DNA of 53,826 bases from Oscillatoriales cyanobacterium RM2_1_1 (GCA_012033335.1 JAAURB010000030.1:1-53826); one strand, 5' to 3'; counted from the stretch's first letter, positions 27,774 to 37,199 are shown. Program-made: numbers and translations. The notes: generated from the sequence alone by a model not told the origin.

Positions 27774-28673
27774 TTAACTCATTTCTAGAGTTCTCAAGTC
27801 TTGGCGAATCAAGCCAATGGTCAAAGCGGGTAACTCTAACTGGGGGGTTAATCCAACATCGGCCAGGGGATGAAACATCTTAACCGCATGGGAATTCAAA
27901 TTGGCTAATCGTTGACCCACCTCAGGGCTGGTAAAGGCAGATTCTTGCCCCCAGAGGATGGCGGTGGGGGTGGTTAGTTGAGGCATGTACAGGGCCAGAT
28001 CAAAGCATAGATCCCCTCGAACAAATGAGAGGGCGGCATATTCGGCGTTGGGTTGGGACGCAGATTCCAGGTAAGCTTCAACAATTTCAGGGTAAATCCG
28101 GTTGGGTTGGGCAAACTGACGTTCCTCTAGAAATCGCTGAATCCCAAAACTTGTGGCAATGCCGGTGCTGTAGAGTAATCGATCTAGCACAGGGGTTTTG
28201 ACCAGTTGAGCAAAGAAGCTCTGGCTATAGTCCTGACCAAAATCTGATAGGCCCGAAGGGGTGGTCAAAATCAGAGACTTGAATTGTTCAGGACGTTCTA
28301 TGGCGGCCCGAATCACAAAGGCGGCGGTTAGGGAAGAGGCGATCGCAGTAACGGCTCCGTCACAGGTTTGCTCCAGAAATTCTAACAGGGTACTGATGTA
28401 GTCCTCGGGAACATATTCCCGAGCTGGATGCTCTGATCTACCCCAACCAATTAGATCAGGGGCTAGGATTCGGTATTCTGGAGCAAAGGCTGGATAAACT
28501 TTTGACCATTCATAGGCCGATGATCCGCCGCCAAATCCATGTAAAAACACTAAAGTTGCCAGTTGGGCTTGATCAGTTGGGCTATTCCAGAGGGAACCCT
28601 CAGTTATGTAGTACACCATTCTCCCGAGGGAGGTCACGACTGAACGCTGGCCAAAACCAGGGGGCTGAAACAT
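27774..28673 (-). CDS. Alpha/beta-hydrolase fold protein
   Basis: 299 residues. The oxyanion motif LHGFGGGSSAYEW is followed by LIGWGRSEHP and a nucleophile elbow that reads IASSLTAAF instead of GxSxG. The candidate acid Asp lies in the C-terminal third and the last-quarter His is in LNSHAVKMFHPLADVG. I believe ASSL-type elbows occur in other cyanobacterial alpha/beta hydrolases, so it may still be active, but the substrate is unknown. There is no signal peptide. It is convergent with the pentapeptide gene 65 bp away and divergent from the gene at 28970. Confidence 0.85.
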   Translation of the reverse strand: MFQPPGFGQRSVVTSLGRMVYYITEGSLWNSPTDQAQLATLVFLHGFGGGSSAYEWSKVYPAFAPEYRILAPDLIGWGRSEHPAREYVPEDYISTLLEFLEQTCDGAVTAIASSLTAAFVIRAAIERPEQFKSLILTTPSGLSDFGQDYSQSFFAQLVKTPVLDRLLYSTGIATSFGIQRFLEERQFAQPNRIYPEIVEAYLESASQPNAEYAALSFVRGDLCFDLALYMPQLTTPTAILWGQESAFTSPEVGQRLANLNSHAVKMFHPLADVGLTPQLELPALTIGLIRQDLRTLEMS

Positions 28674-28969
28674 AGATCAATCCTTTGTTTGGGTTACTGC
28701 TGAACAGCGTAACAAGGATTGGCTCTGATCAACTGAGTGATTCAGGTTTAGCCTGATTTTGACCACTGATTAAGATTACTGGTTATAATTAGGGGTTTAA
28801 CCCCTCGTGTATATTAGCCCAAGGTTGAAACGATTGATGAAGATGAGGCAAATGGAGAGCGACAATTCTCAGTTTTGTGCGGAATTCCCTGGCGATGAAT
28901 TGAATCCTACTCCTAGAGGAGTTACCCTCCTGGGATTAACTTCTGATCAAGTTGAGATTTGTTAAAATT

Positions 28970-29566
28970 ATGAGTATCATGGTCAAGGATTACAACCTCA
29001 GAAAAGAGTGCCCAGGGGTTCATCCACTTCACTGGGTGAATCATCAGTATACTTTGGTTTCTCCCCTCAGAGACGGATTGCCCTCTGAACGGGATTTGTC
29101 AACACCACTCTCGAAGCTACCTCAGCCATCTACAGAGATTTGTTTGGCCCTAGGGGAACTGCATTGTTTTGAAACTGTAGACACTCAGTTCCAGCATTGG
29201 GGAATTCAATTTGTCAATGCGATCGCCCTGCAACCTTCAAACCCGGCTTTCGGGGCTGACTCAGCCGTCGCTCTGATGGGTGCCCCCAAAAGTGGCTGGT
29301 TGGAGATTCACTTTCAGATTCCAATTCGTCAGATAGAAGCCCAAGTCATGAGCCCCCGCACCACAATTTTATCCATGTACGGCTCCCCTGCGGCGGAACA
29401 GGCTATCCTTCAGACCGAGATGACATTAGTGGGCACCCGATCCCCTGAACATCCCGTCAAACAATTTAGATCTGAGCTGAGTCGGCCCCAAGCGGATATC
29501 AATAAAGTTACCTTCTATACCTTTGATGGACAGCTTGTGATTAATCAGTTATTTTTTAAATTCTAG
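28970..29566 (+). CDS. Conserved-looking protein of unknown function (beta-rich)
   Basis: About 198 residues from ATG 28970 (the frame opens at TTG 28952; ATG 28979 is also possible). No signal peptide or membrane segment. The middle and C-terminal parts look like a beta-sandwich (WGIQFVNAIALQPSNPAF, WLEIHFQIPIRQIEAQVMSP, NKVTFYTFDGQLVINQLFF), reminiscent of carbohydrate- or surface-binding jelly rolls, but I recognise no named family. It is divergent from the alpha/beta hydrolase and convergent with the glycosyltransferase, separated from the latter by a perfect palindrome. Confidence 0.65.
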   Translation: MSIMVKDYNLRKECPGVHPLHWVNHQYTLVSPLRDGLPSERDLSTPLSKLPQPSTEICLALGELHCFETVDTQFQHWGIQFVNAIALQPSNPAFGADSAVALMGAPKSGWLEIHFQIPIRQIEAQVMSPRTTILSMYGSPAAEQAILQTEMTLVGTRSPEHPVKQFRSELSRPQADINKVTFYTFDGQLVINQLFFKF

Positions 29567-29607
29567 GTTGGCCCCAGCCTGATTTGAAACCCATCAAGCA
29601 ATTAGGG

Positions 29608-29631
29608 GGAATTTTAATCCATTAAAATTCC
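29608..29631. terminator. Perfect palindrome between convergent genes
   Basis: GGAATTTTAAT and ATTAAAATTCC form an 11-bp stem with a minimal CC loop, 42 bp after one stop codon and 7 bp after the other (minus-strand) gene. It probably works as a bidirectional terminator. Confidence 0.65.
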
Positions 29632-29637
29632 AATCCA

Positions 29638-30867
29638 TCAATACTGCTGAATTTGCTGTTGCCATTGCTCCACCAGATTGCGAACCGTATGATCCCAGCT
29701 AAATTGGGCTCCATATTCTCGACTTCTAGCGCCCATTTCCTGGCGCAAGTCTGAATCGTTGACCAGTTTTTCCAGGGCTTGGCTGAATTGTTCAGTGTTT
29801 TGAGGGTCAAATAGAAAACCATTCCAACCGATTTGAATATCCTGAACTACACCTCCTGCTTTGGGAGCGATCGCCGGCAACCCTGCCCCTAGAGCTTCAA
29901 TCAACGTCACAGAGCGATTTTCTTTTTCTGAAGTAGTCACATAAATATCACTATTGAGCAAGACGGCGGGAATATTCTCCGGTGAAACCCGACCCAAAAA
30001 ATGCACATGGGGAGTCACCTGTCCTAAGGTTTGAGCAATTTCTGCCCGCATTTGACCGTCCCCAACGATGATTAAAGCAACGGTTTCAATCCCTAAGTTA
30101 ACTAGAATTTGGGGCAAGGCTGACAATGTAAAATTCCAGCCTTTGTCCGGGGTAAGTCGCCCCACAAAAACCAATTTAATCTGTTGGTCAGCCTGGGGAA
30201 GATTGTAGTTTTTCTGGAAAAATTCCAGATCCCGTAAGCTTAAATCAAATCGATCAAAATCAAATCCATTTAAATCGGCATATCGGGTATTGTTGATGCC
30301 AATTTTGATTAATTTTTGCTGGGTGATCGCACTAGGAACCAAGGTTAAATCATAGCGATTATAGATGATCCCTAAAAGCTTTTTCAACAAAGCTTGTAAT
30401 CCTGAAATCACCAGGGGATGAAAGCCAAAAAAGTCCTCTAGATATTCCGAAAAATTAGTTCTAAAACAGGCAACACAGGGGATTTTAGCCTGACGGCTAT
30501 AGTCCAACCCTGGAAACAACTTAAAGGAACCAATAAACAGTCGTTCTGGTTCTTCCACGTGTAAAATGTCGGGCTGAAACTGCCGCAATTCCTGGAGGAT
30601 TTGGGGATAGGATTTTTGACTAATATTCCGCTCAAAGTCAACGCCAATAAATGGAATACTCGCAACTCCAACGACCCTGATGCCAGGTAAAATATTCCCA
30701 ACATAATCTTCCCAGTTGGGATACAAATGCTCCAGATCGCTGTAGTCTGGACAGAGAAACAGCACTTCATAACCGAATTCACTCAGCTTTTGTAAGCGAT
30801 AAAACCAGCCAACGGTGACTCCATCGAGCACCGGCAAAAATCCACCGGTTAGAATTGCGATTTTCAT
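29638..30867 (-). CDS. Glycosyltransferase family 4 (GT-B)
   Basis: 409 residues. The N-terminal Rossmann domain starts MKIAILTGGFLPVLDGVTVG, the nucleotide-sugar GT4 pattern shared with SqdX/MgtA-type enzymes. The C-terminal domain has LVFVGRLTPDKGWN, the sugar-nucleotide site VTTSEKENRSVTLIEALGAGLPAIA and PKAGGVVQDI. It is cytoplasmic or peripheral, with no transmembrane helix. Donor and acceptor are unknown. The opening is close to sulfolipid synthase SqdX, but the rest differs, so I do not assign sqdX. It is divergent from bioF with a MITE-like element between them. Confidence 0.88.
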   Translation of the reverse strand: MKIAILTGGFLPVLDGVTVGWFYRLQKLSEFGYEVLFLCPDYSDLEHLYPNWEDYVGNILPGIRVVGVASIPFIGVDFERNISQKSYPQILQELRQFQPDILHVEEPERLFIGSFKLFPGLDYSRQAKIPCVACFRTNFSEYLEDFFGFHPLVISGLQALLKKLLGIIYNRYDLTLVPSAITQQKLIKIGINNTRYADLNGFDFDRFDLSLRDLEFFQKNYNLPQADQQIKLVFVGRLTPDKGWNFTLSALPQILVNLGIETVALIIVGDGQMRAEIAQTLGQVTPHVHFLGRVSPENIPAVLLNSDIYVTTSEKENRSVTLIEALGAGLPAIAPKAGGVVQDIQIGWNGFLFDPQNTEQFSQALEKLVNDSDLRQEMGARSREYGAQFSWDHTVRNLVEQWQQQIQQY

Positions 30868-30918
30868 TCAGTAACCTGTTTCAAAATCTTGGGTCAACAG
30901 TTGTGTTAGAAGAGATTT

Positions 30919-31013
30919 TACAGCGTTTTCAACGCTGCTGGAGTAGGAGAGGTGGCGGCGCACAGCGCCGCCACCTCTCAAATCTGTACCTCACGTGATT
31001 AGGAATCGCTACA
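30919..31013. repeat. 95-bp MITE-like hairpin element, copy B
   Basis: Starts TACAGCGTTTTC and ends GGAATCGCTACA, with the same GGTGGCGGCGC hairpin core as copy A and the same length. Its right end touches the bioF start codon region (ATG 31015), so it supplies the immediate leader of bioF. Confidence 0.8.
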
Positions 31014-31014
31014 T

Positions 31015-32184
31015 ATGGCAATGAACCCCTATGACTGGATTGAGCAATCCCTGGACACAATCCATCGGGCTAGCTGGTACCGGTCGGTTAAGTCAATTCA
31101 GGGTCGTCCGGGGGCAATTCTCTGTCTAGAAGGGCAAGAACTGGTCAACTTTGCTAGCAATGATTATCTGGGTTTAGCAGGGGACGAACGGTTGGTTCAG
31201 GCGGCGATCACCGCCACGGCAGAACTGGGTACGGGGGCAACGGGTTCCCGGTTACTCACGGGCCATCGATCATTACACCAGGCCCTGGAGGGGGCGATCG
31301 CCCAGTTGAAGCAAACTGAAGCCGCCCTGGTTTTTAGTTCTGGTTATCTGGCAAATTTAGGGACAATTGCGGCCATTGTGGGTCAGCAAGATTTAATTCT
31401 ATCCGATCAATTCAACCACTCCAGTCTAAAAAATGGCGCTAAACTCAGCGGGGCATTCGTGATTGAGTATCCCCATAATCGGGTTGATCATCTGGGGCAG
31501 ATTCTCAGGCAGCATCGCCAAAACTATCGCCGGACATTGATCATGACCGATGGCGTTTTTAGTATGGATGGGGATCTTTGCCCCTTAAGACCATTACTGA
31601 ATTTAGCCATAGAATTTGACTGCATGACGTTAGTGGATGAAGCCCATGGTACGGGGGTTTTAGGTCAGACTGGTGCAGGTTGTGTTGAGCATTTTGGCTG
31701 TAGCGATCAGCCCTTAATTCAGGTGGGAACCCTGAGCAAAGCCCTGGGAAGCTTAGGGGGTTACGTGGCGGGTTCCGCCAGCTTAATTGACTTCCTGAGA
31801 AACCGGGCATCTAGTTGGATTTATACCACAGGATTAACCCCAGCAGACACCGCTGCAGCCCTGGCCGCCATCAAAATTATTCAGGAAAATCCCCAACCCC
31901 GAGTACAACTTTGGCAAAATATTGAACAGCTTCAAGAATTACTCAAACATCATCAAATTCCAACGTTTCCCAGCAGTTCCCCCATTATTTGTATCCCGTT
32001 TAAAGATGCTAAAACTGCTCTAAAAGCCAGCCAGCAACTCCAGGAACAGGGGATCTTTGCCCCAGCCATTCGTCCCCCAACCGTCAGCACCAGCCGAATC
32101 CGAATCTCTCTAATGGCGACCCATCAAAGGATTCATCTGGAGAAATTAATTCAGGGATTATTAACTCAAGGATTAAGTGGCTAG
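31015..32184 (+). CDS. bioF: 8-amino-7-oxononanoate synthase (biotin biosynthesis)
   Basis: This 389-residue PLP enzyme condenses pimeloyl-ACP/CoA with alanine. Recognisable sites: [13 protein letters not shown] near the N-terminus, [21 protein letters not shown] with the PLP-pyridine Asp, and [15 protein letters not shown] with the Schiff-base Lys. Length and order are normal for BioF. The start is ATG 31015 or 31021. The upstream DNA is a MITE-like repeat ending 2 nt before, so the Shine-Dalgarno-like AGGA is part of the repeat. Not in an operon with other bio genes here. The close homologue KBL is less likely in this lineage. Confidence 0.92.
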   Translation: MAMNPYDWIEQSLDTIHRASWYRSVKSIQGRPGAILCLEGQELVNFASNDYLGLAGDERLVQAAITATAELGTGATGSRLLTGHRSLHQALEGAIAQLKQTEAALVFSSGYLANLGTIAAIVGQQDLILSDQFNHSSLKNGAKLSGAFVIEYPHNRVDHLGQILRQHRQNYRRTLIMTDGVFSMDGDLCPLRPLLNLAIEFDCMTLVDEAHGTGVLGQTGAGCVEHFGCSDQPLIQVGTLSKALGSLGGYVAGSASLIDFLRNRASSWIYTTGLTPADTAAALAAIKIIQENPQPRVQLWQNIEQLQELLKHHQIPTFPSSSPIICIPFKDAKTALKASQQLQEQGIFAPAIRPPTVSTSRIRISLMATHQRIHLEKLIQGLLTQGLSG

Positions 32185-32213
32185 GCACAATTAATTAGAA
32201 GATTGATCTGGGG

Positions 32214-32263
32214 GTGAAGGGGGCAGTGCCCCCTGCCATTTAACAAATAATTACAACCACCTA
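32214..32263. repeat. GGGGGCAGTGCCCCC palindrome repeat
   Basis: Same palindrome and AT tail (AATAATTACAACCACCTACT) as at positions 1-90. It lies between convergent bioF and moeA and could double as a terminator hairpin for bioF. Confidence 0.65.
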
Positions 32264-32361
32264 CTGACAGAATCAGTAGATTTTCAGAACTGGAATTCCA
32301 ATCCTGGGAGCTTGGGCCAGAATTGGCCCCTAAAATCGGTAATCCAGATCAATGATCCAGC

Positions 32362-33615
32362 CTAGCTAACTTGCAAAACTTGAACCGCTTCTCCCTGGGC
32401 AATTAAGCTCTGGCCAATTGGAACAACCGCCAGTCCTGTCGTTCCCGCTAGATTTACTAAATTAGCAGAATTATGGCTGCCTGTCGCCAGTTCAAATTCA
32501 TAGCCCCCTTTGACAATCCGCAACTGCCCCCAGAGATAGGTTTCTCGCTTCCCTCCCCCATGCAAATCCTGGCGCGATCGCGCCTGAATAAACACCGGCT
32601 TCCAGTACCCCTCAGACAACCCAGAAAGCTTACGCAGAGCAGGTTGGACAAATCGCCAGCAGGTGACTAGGGCCGAAACTGGATTTCCTGGCAACCCAAA
32701 GTATACACATTCCGCAAAGGTCGCAACCGTCAAGGGTTTTCCCGGTTTGATCGCCACAGAACGAATATGCAGCTCAGCCCCTAGGGAGGTTAAAACCCTC
32801 TCCACATAGTCATAGTCACCCACGGAAACCCCCCCAGTAGAGAGAATCACATCAGCATTCAATAAGGTTCTGGCAATGGTATCCTGCAGGACTTCAGGGT
32901 GATCGGCGACAATTCCCAGGGGAAGTACCTCCATGCCCATACCCTGCACCAAGGCCGTCAAGGCATATAGATTGGAGTCCACCAGTTGACCGAGTTGTAA
33001 AGCCTGATCGGGAGTCACCAGTTCATCTCCGGTCGAAAAAATTGCCACCCGTAAACGGCGAAACACTGGAACCTGAGGACATTGAGCCGCTGCTAGAACG
33101 GCAATCTCCGCCGCCCCCAGGGGAATTCCCGCCTCCAGTAACGCCGCTCCAGCCTGATAAAATACCCCTTGATGGCGGACAAACGCCTTGGGCTCAGGGG
33201 CCGCAAAAATTTTCACCTGATTGCCCTGCCGCTGGGTTTCCTCTTGAATGACAATGGTATCTGCCCCAGTTGGCAGGCAAGCTCCCGTAAAAATCCGGGC
33301 AGTCTGGCCAGGTGCTAAGGTTTTTTTGGGTGGGTAGCCCGCTGGAATCTCTTCGATAATCTCCAGAACTTTGGGGCTGTCTGGACTGCAATCCGCCACA
33401 TCGGCGTAGCGAACGGCATAGCCATCCATGGCTGAGTTATCCCAATGGGGAAAGTCGTGATCGCTGGTCACAGGAGCCGCCAGAACTCGCCCCAGGGCGT
33501 TGGACAGATTGACCATCTCGACATTGGCTTGAGGGTTCAAAGATGGCACAACATTGAGAATCGTAGACTCTGCCTCTTCAACTGATAACATGATGATTTT
33601 TGGTTGTCCTCTCAC
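32362..33615 (-). CDS. moeA: Molybdopterin molybdenumtransferase
   Basis: This 417-residue protein inserts molybdate into adenylated molybdopterin. Family motifs: WDNSAMDGYAVR near residue 60, FSTGDELVTP, ILSTGGVSVGDYDYVERVL (the MPT-binding loop) and FGLPGNPVSALVTCWRFV. Full-length with domains I-IV. ATG 33591 (MLSVEE) is a possible shorter start. It is the last gene of a minus-strand unit, 35 bp after the SWIM-zinc gene. No other molybdenum-cofactor genes are present in the window. Confidence 0.94.
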   Translation of the reverse strand: MRGQPKIIMLSVEEAESTILNVVPSLNPQANVEMVNLSNALGRVLAAPVTSDHDFPHWDNSAMDGYAVRYADVADCSPDSPKVLEIIEEIPAGYPPKKTLAPGQTARIFTGACLPTGADTIVIQEETQRQGNQVKIFAAPEPKAFVRHQGVFYQAGAALLEAGIPLGAAEIAVLAAAQCPQVPVFRRLRVAIFSTGDELVTPDQALQLGQLVDSNLYALTALVQGMGMEVLPLGIVADHPEVLQDTIARTLLNADVILSTGGVSVGDYDYVERVLTSLGAELHIRSVAIKPGKPLTVATFAECVYFGLPGNPVSALVTCWRFVQPALRKLSGLSEGYWKPVFIQARSRQDLHGGGKRETYLWGQLRIVKGGYEFELATGSHNSANLVNLAGTTGLAVVPIGQSLIAQGEAVQVLQVS

Positions 33616-33650
33616 CGCAACACTCTAACTATACTGTGCCAATCTTTTGA

Positions 33651-35765
33651 TTAAGCGATCGCCAGGTTTTGGGCCAGATGGAGCCAGACCGCAATTTCCA
33701 GAACCGTTTGAGTGGCTGCATCTGCCGACCAGTCCAGGCTGTGCTGTTTCTGTTCAAGCTGCTGCATCAACCGGGCTAGGGGTTGGACAAACCGATAAAA
33801 CCCAATCTGCTGACCCCATTGCTCAATCTCTTGCCAGCCCTGTAACATGATCGGATTGCCCCGCTGTAATCCGATCATCATCAGCTCGGCCAACTGTTCT
33901 AGACTGGCCGTTAATAAGCTAGCCAGGGGAGAATTAGAGGGAACCGGAGGTGCATCGGCTGCTAGGGGCTGAATATCTGAGTTTTCGGGAGTCGTAGTTG
34001 GATCAGCGGTTTGATTCGGGATTTGCAGACCGGTTTGATCAACCCAGGGCTGCAATAACGTTCGACTATGGCCCCGTTGAATCACCAGGGAGACGGGATA
34101 AATTACTAATCCCTGGGCCTTTAAAAACACCTGACCGGCCACGAATTTGATCTGGTCAGGGGCTAGGGTCTGGAGTTGGGTGAGTAAAACTTCTGCACCG
34201 GCTTGACCGCGAAACGTGTAGGGATGGCTTAAGCGCAAACCTTGCCCCTGATGATCCCGCAGCATGGCTACCACCGCATGGTCAACCGGGTTAAATTCTA
34301 CGGAATCCACCGCAGCCACTCGACAAACCTGAAAACTGTCTGTGATCCGGCGCGATCGCAAACAGGCTGGAGGTAAGGTCTGCAAGTGAGCCTGTAACTC
34401 TGCAAAATCCTCAATCCCCAGGGGCGATCGCAGGTTTTCCCAGTGATAGGCTTGGGGATTTAAAGTGGCTTTAGCGCGGCCCAGGATCAATTCATGGCTG
34501 GGGGTGAGTTTACCTCCCTGGGTGAGTAGCTGCCCTGCCCCCAGATCCCCCCAGGCAATCCCCCGTTTCACTGGAGTTCGAGCCAGTACCGCAAAGGGTT
34601 GGGGGCTATCCGCCTCGGAGTGGCCCTGGGAAAAGTCCCGACCCAGATTCACCAGAGTCCCAGAGTCGGCATCCTGCAGATAGGCACTCAGCTTGAAATG
34701 GCGATACTGGATTTGAATGCCACAGCCCAAACCGATCAGCCGGGCTGAACCAATCTCGGTGACTCGATCTGCCTTTGATCCGCGAATCAACAGTTGGGGA
34801 ATTGCCCCGGTATTGGCCCGAATCCCATCTAAACGAATGCAGAGTTCTCCGATTAACTCGGCAACGCGAATCGGAGAAAACCGAGCATCATGGGCTAAGT
34901 AGCGATCTCGCTCCCCGAGGAGCTCCCCGAGAATTTCTGCGGGCCAAACCAATCCCTCTGCTCGACATTGACTGATCAGGCGGTTGAATCGTCCTATTAG
35001 AGTTGTAGAGCAGTTGGCTAACCCTGTCTGCACTAGGTCTGACACTGCTCGCTCCAGTTCATCCAGGAGGTTAACCGGGATCGCCAAGGCTGCGGTTGCG
35101 GTTTCCACCAGTCCACTGGTCTGCCCGGGGGGCAGCAAGCGAAATCCCCAAATTGCCAGGGGAACATGGCTACAGGGGGCGGGTTCAGCGCAGTTGCAAT
35201 GGGTGTAGCGAATATCATGGGGAACCAGGAATCGCAGGGTATAGGGTAGGCTGTGAAACTGGGCTAGGGGTTTCTGGTGTTGAATCAGTTCCATCACCTG
35301 ACCCGAATTAAAGGATTTTTGCAATCGATTCAGGTCTGGTTTGCGGTAATACTTAGCTAATTCGGTATCAGAAATTTCACCGGGATTCCAGGTTGTCCAG
35401 GTTGAGAATTCTGGCGGTGATAGAGGGTCTGGGTTAGGTGAGGGTGGTTCGGATAATCCTGCAACTGTTTGCGGGGAAGATTGGGCATGAACCGTTTGCT
35501 GATAGGCAAGAACAGATTTGAGTATATGACGACAGAGCGTAGTTGCCGCACAACTACAGTAACTTTGATTTAGGGTGACATTGGTGGGGAGAATACATTC
35601 AATGGCATCTGACCAGTGAACGATGATCGTTCCAACTTCATCAACCTTCAAGTCGTAGGAATGACCTGATTCCAGCTCTTTTATGGCCCGCTTCACCAAG
35701 CCGCGATTACTCAGAATCATCAAATCATCTGAGGTTAAAACCAATAGATCTTGCCGTTGAAACAT
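33651..35765 (-). CDS. Double SWIM-type zinc-finger protein
   Basis: 704 residues from ATG 35765 (an upstream TTG at 35798 is less likely). Two CxCx5CxH motifs are present: YCSCAATTLCRHIL (C70, C72, C78, H80) and THCNCAEPAPCSHVP (C190, C192, C198, H200), the SWIM zinc-binding signature. The remaining ~500 residues are mixed alpha/beta without a recognised catalytic motif; the C-terminal ~90 residues look helical. SWIM domains mediate DNA or protein binding in SWI2/SNF2 helicases and recombination factors. No helicase partner is adjacent. It lies 45 bp after a pstS-like gene and 35 bp before moeA on the minus strand. Confidence 0.8.
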   Translation of the reverse strand: MFQRQDLLVLTSDDLMILSNRGLVKRAIKELESGHSYDLKVDEVGTIIVHWSDAIECILPTNVTLNQSYCSCAATTLCRHILKSVLAYQQTVHAQSSPQTVAGLSEPPSPNPDPLSPPEFSTWTTWNPGEISDTELAKYYRKPDLNRLQKSFNSGQVMELIQHQKPLAQFHSLPYTLRFLVPHDIRYTHCNCAEPAPCSHVPLAIWGFRLLPPGQTSGLVETATAALAIPVNLLDELERAVSDLVQTGLANCSTTLIGRFNRLISQCRAEGLVWPAEILGELLGERDRYLAHDARFSPIRVAELIGELCIRLDGIRANTGAIPQLLIRGSKADRVTEIGSARLIGLGCGIQIQYRHFKLSAYLQDADSGTLVNLGRDFSQGHSEADSPQPFAVLARTPVKRGIAWGDLGAGQLLTQGGKLTPSHELILGRAKATLNPQAYHWENLRSPLGIEDFAELQAHLQTLPPACLRSRRITDSFQVCRVAAVDSVEFNPVDHAVVAMLRDHQGQGLRLSHPYTFRGQAGAEVLLTQLQTLAPDQIKFVAGQVFLKAQGLVIYPVSLVIQRGHSRTLLQPWVDQTGLQIPNQTADPTTTPENSDIQPLAADAPPVPSNSPLASLLTASLEQLAELMMIGLQRGNPIMLQGWQEIEQWGQQIGFYRFVQPLARLMQQLEQKQHSLDWSADAATQTVLEIAVWLHLAQNLAIA

Positions 35766-35810
35766 GAACTTCAATTGAAATATAGAGCCCCAAATCAATT
35801 ACTAATTACC

Positions 35811-36920
35811 CTAACGAATACGGACAAACCCGGTTTCTTCGATCAGTGCTTGCCCCTGTTCTGTCAGTAATAAATTGGCATAGGTTTCTCCTGCCTGCTG
35901 GTCTACCTGTCCATTTTGTTTGATGATCACAAATAGTCGCCGGGTAATCGGGTATTCTCCTGTGCGAAAAGCACTGGCATTCAGTTGATTGCGTTGAGCG
36001 GGGCAGGCTTCTGGTGGAACGAAGGGCTCTTGATAGGGCGGCACTAACTGGTCAGGTTTGGAACCGACAGGTAAAGGCTTGATTGTACATTGATCAACCA
36101 CTTCAGGGGCCGAAGCATAATAGATACCGCCAAGGTTCTGACTCACCTGTCGCAGGGCTTGAGTGGTGGTCGGGATGAACTCTACATTGGCCCCAAATGC
36201 TTCACCATCTAGAATATTGTCCACAAAAAACTCAATGGTTCCGCCATCTTCAATCCGCCGGGAATAGGGTTGAATCAGTAAATCTGGCCCCCCTAATTCG
36301 CTCCAGTTGGTGATTTTGCCGGTGTAGATATCCTGAAGTTGGGCGATTGTCATTCCTGAAATGTCCAATGTGGGATTGACGGCAACCGCGATACCATCAA
36401 TCGCGACTGGGGTTTCTTTTAAAGTGAATCCTCGCTGTTCTGCGACTTGATATTCCTCAGTTTTGAGAGAGCGGGAGGATTGGGAAAACGCCAGTTGGTT
36501 ATCCAGGAGCATCCCGATTCCAGTTCCAGAACCCGGGGGTTTTGTGGGGTGTTCGATGTAGCGCAGGGAAAATTGAGGAATTTCTTGCTGGATAACGGAA
36601 TCTACATCCCGACGAATGGGAGCCCAAGTGGTACTGCCCCCATAGTTGAAAACTCCCGCCGGAATATTCGCAACCTGATCGAAGGCTGGGCTATTCTCTG
36701 AGGATTGGGGAATAGGTGCTGGAGGCAGAGATGGTGAGGTTCTTGGGTTTGGATTGGGACTGGCTGGATTATTGGGATTGGCTGGAGTGGGTGAGGAACC
36801 TGGATTGAGAATCTGTTGAACCTGAGAACTCTTCAGCAACCACCATCCGGCAACCCCTAAAAGCCCCAAGGTAATTAACAAGGCCAGAATTAAAGGTACA
36901 GTTTCGTTTTTCTGAGACAT
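35811..36920 (-). CDS. PstS-like phosphate-binding protein (membrane-anchored)
   Basis: 369 residues. One N-terminal transmembrane anchor (LILALLITLGLLGVAGWWLL) and a Pro/Ser/Asn-rich linker (about 40-75) lead to a PBP-like_2 (PstS) domain: NYGGSTTWAPIRRDV, PGSGTGIGMLLDNQLAFSQSSR, AVNPTLDISGMTIAQLQDIYTGKITNWSELGG. The C-terminal TGEYPITRRLFVIIK...ANLLLTEQGQALIEETGFV is typical. No pstCAB genes follow; instead it heads a minus-strand unit with the SWIM protein and moeA. It may therefore be a phosphate-sensing or scavenging paralogue rather than the main transporter's subunit. Confidence 0.85.
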   Translation of the reverse strand: MSQKNETVPLILALLITLGLLGVAGWWLLKSSQVQQILNPGSSPTPANPNNPASPNPNPRTSPSLPPAPIPQSSENSPAFDQVANIPAGVFNYGGSTTWAPIRRDVDSVIQQEIPQFSLRYIEHPTKPPGSGTGIGMLLDNQLAFSQSSRSLKTEEYQVAEQRGFTLKETPVAIDGIAVAVNPTLDISGMTIAQLQDIYTGKITNWSELGGPDLLIQPYSRRIEDGGTIEFFVDNILDGEAFGANVEFIPTTTQALRQVSQNLGGIYYASAPEVVDQCTIKPLPVGSKPDQLVPPYQEPFVPPEACPAQRNQLNASAFRTGEYPITRRLFVIIKQNGQVDQQAGETYANLLLTEQGQALIEETGFVRIR

Positions 36921-37150
36921 GATTATCCCCCTGTTTGAAATCGTGGATTGACCTGAGTTGTATTGCTATACGTTTGGGTTTGCCACGGAATTGGCAGATC
37001 GTGGTTCATCAGGGTAAAAACCCACACTAACAAAGTTAGCATTCCAAAGTTGCAGTGAGCTCTTCATGGGTAAAGCTCCCTGGAACTTCTGGGGGTTATC
37101 AGGAGGGAGTTAATATCGGATCTGAGCAATAAATCAAATTAAATTAAATT

Positions 37151-37184
37151 AAATCAAAACCCTCTAATATGTGAGATTAGAGGG
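37151..37184 (-). terminator. Intrinsic terminator (minus strand)
   Basis: On the minus strand CCCTCTAAT pairs with ATTAGAGGG (9 bp, loop of 7), followed by TTTTGATTT. It lies about 175 bp beyond the stop of the gene at 37359-38015. Confidence 0.7.
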
Positions 37185-37199
37185 CTGAACAATAATTAA

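Noticed and set aside
29638-30867. Assignment as sulfolipid synthase sqdX
   Set aside because: Only the N-terminal pattern is similar; sqdB is not adjacent and the rest of the protein is not diagnostic.
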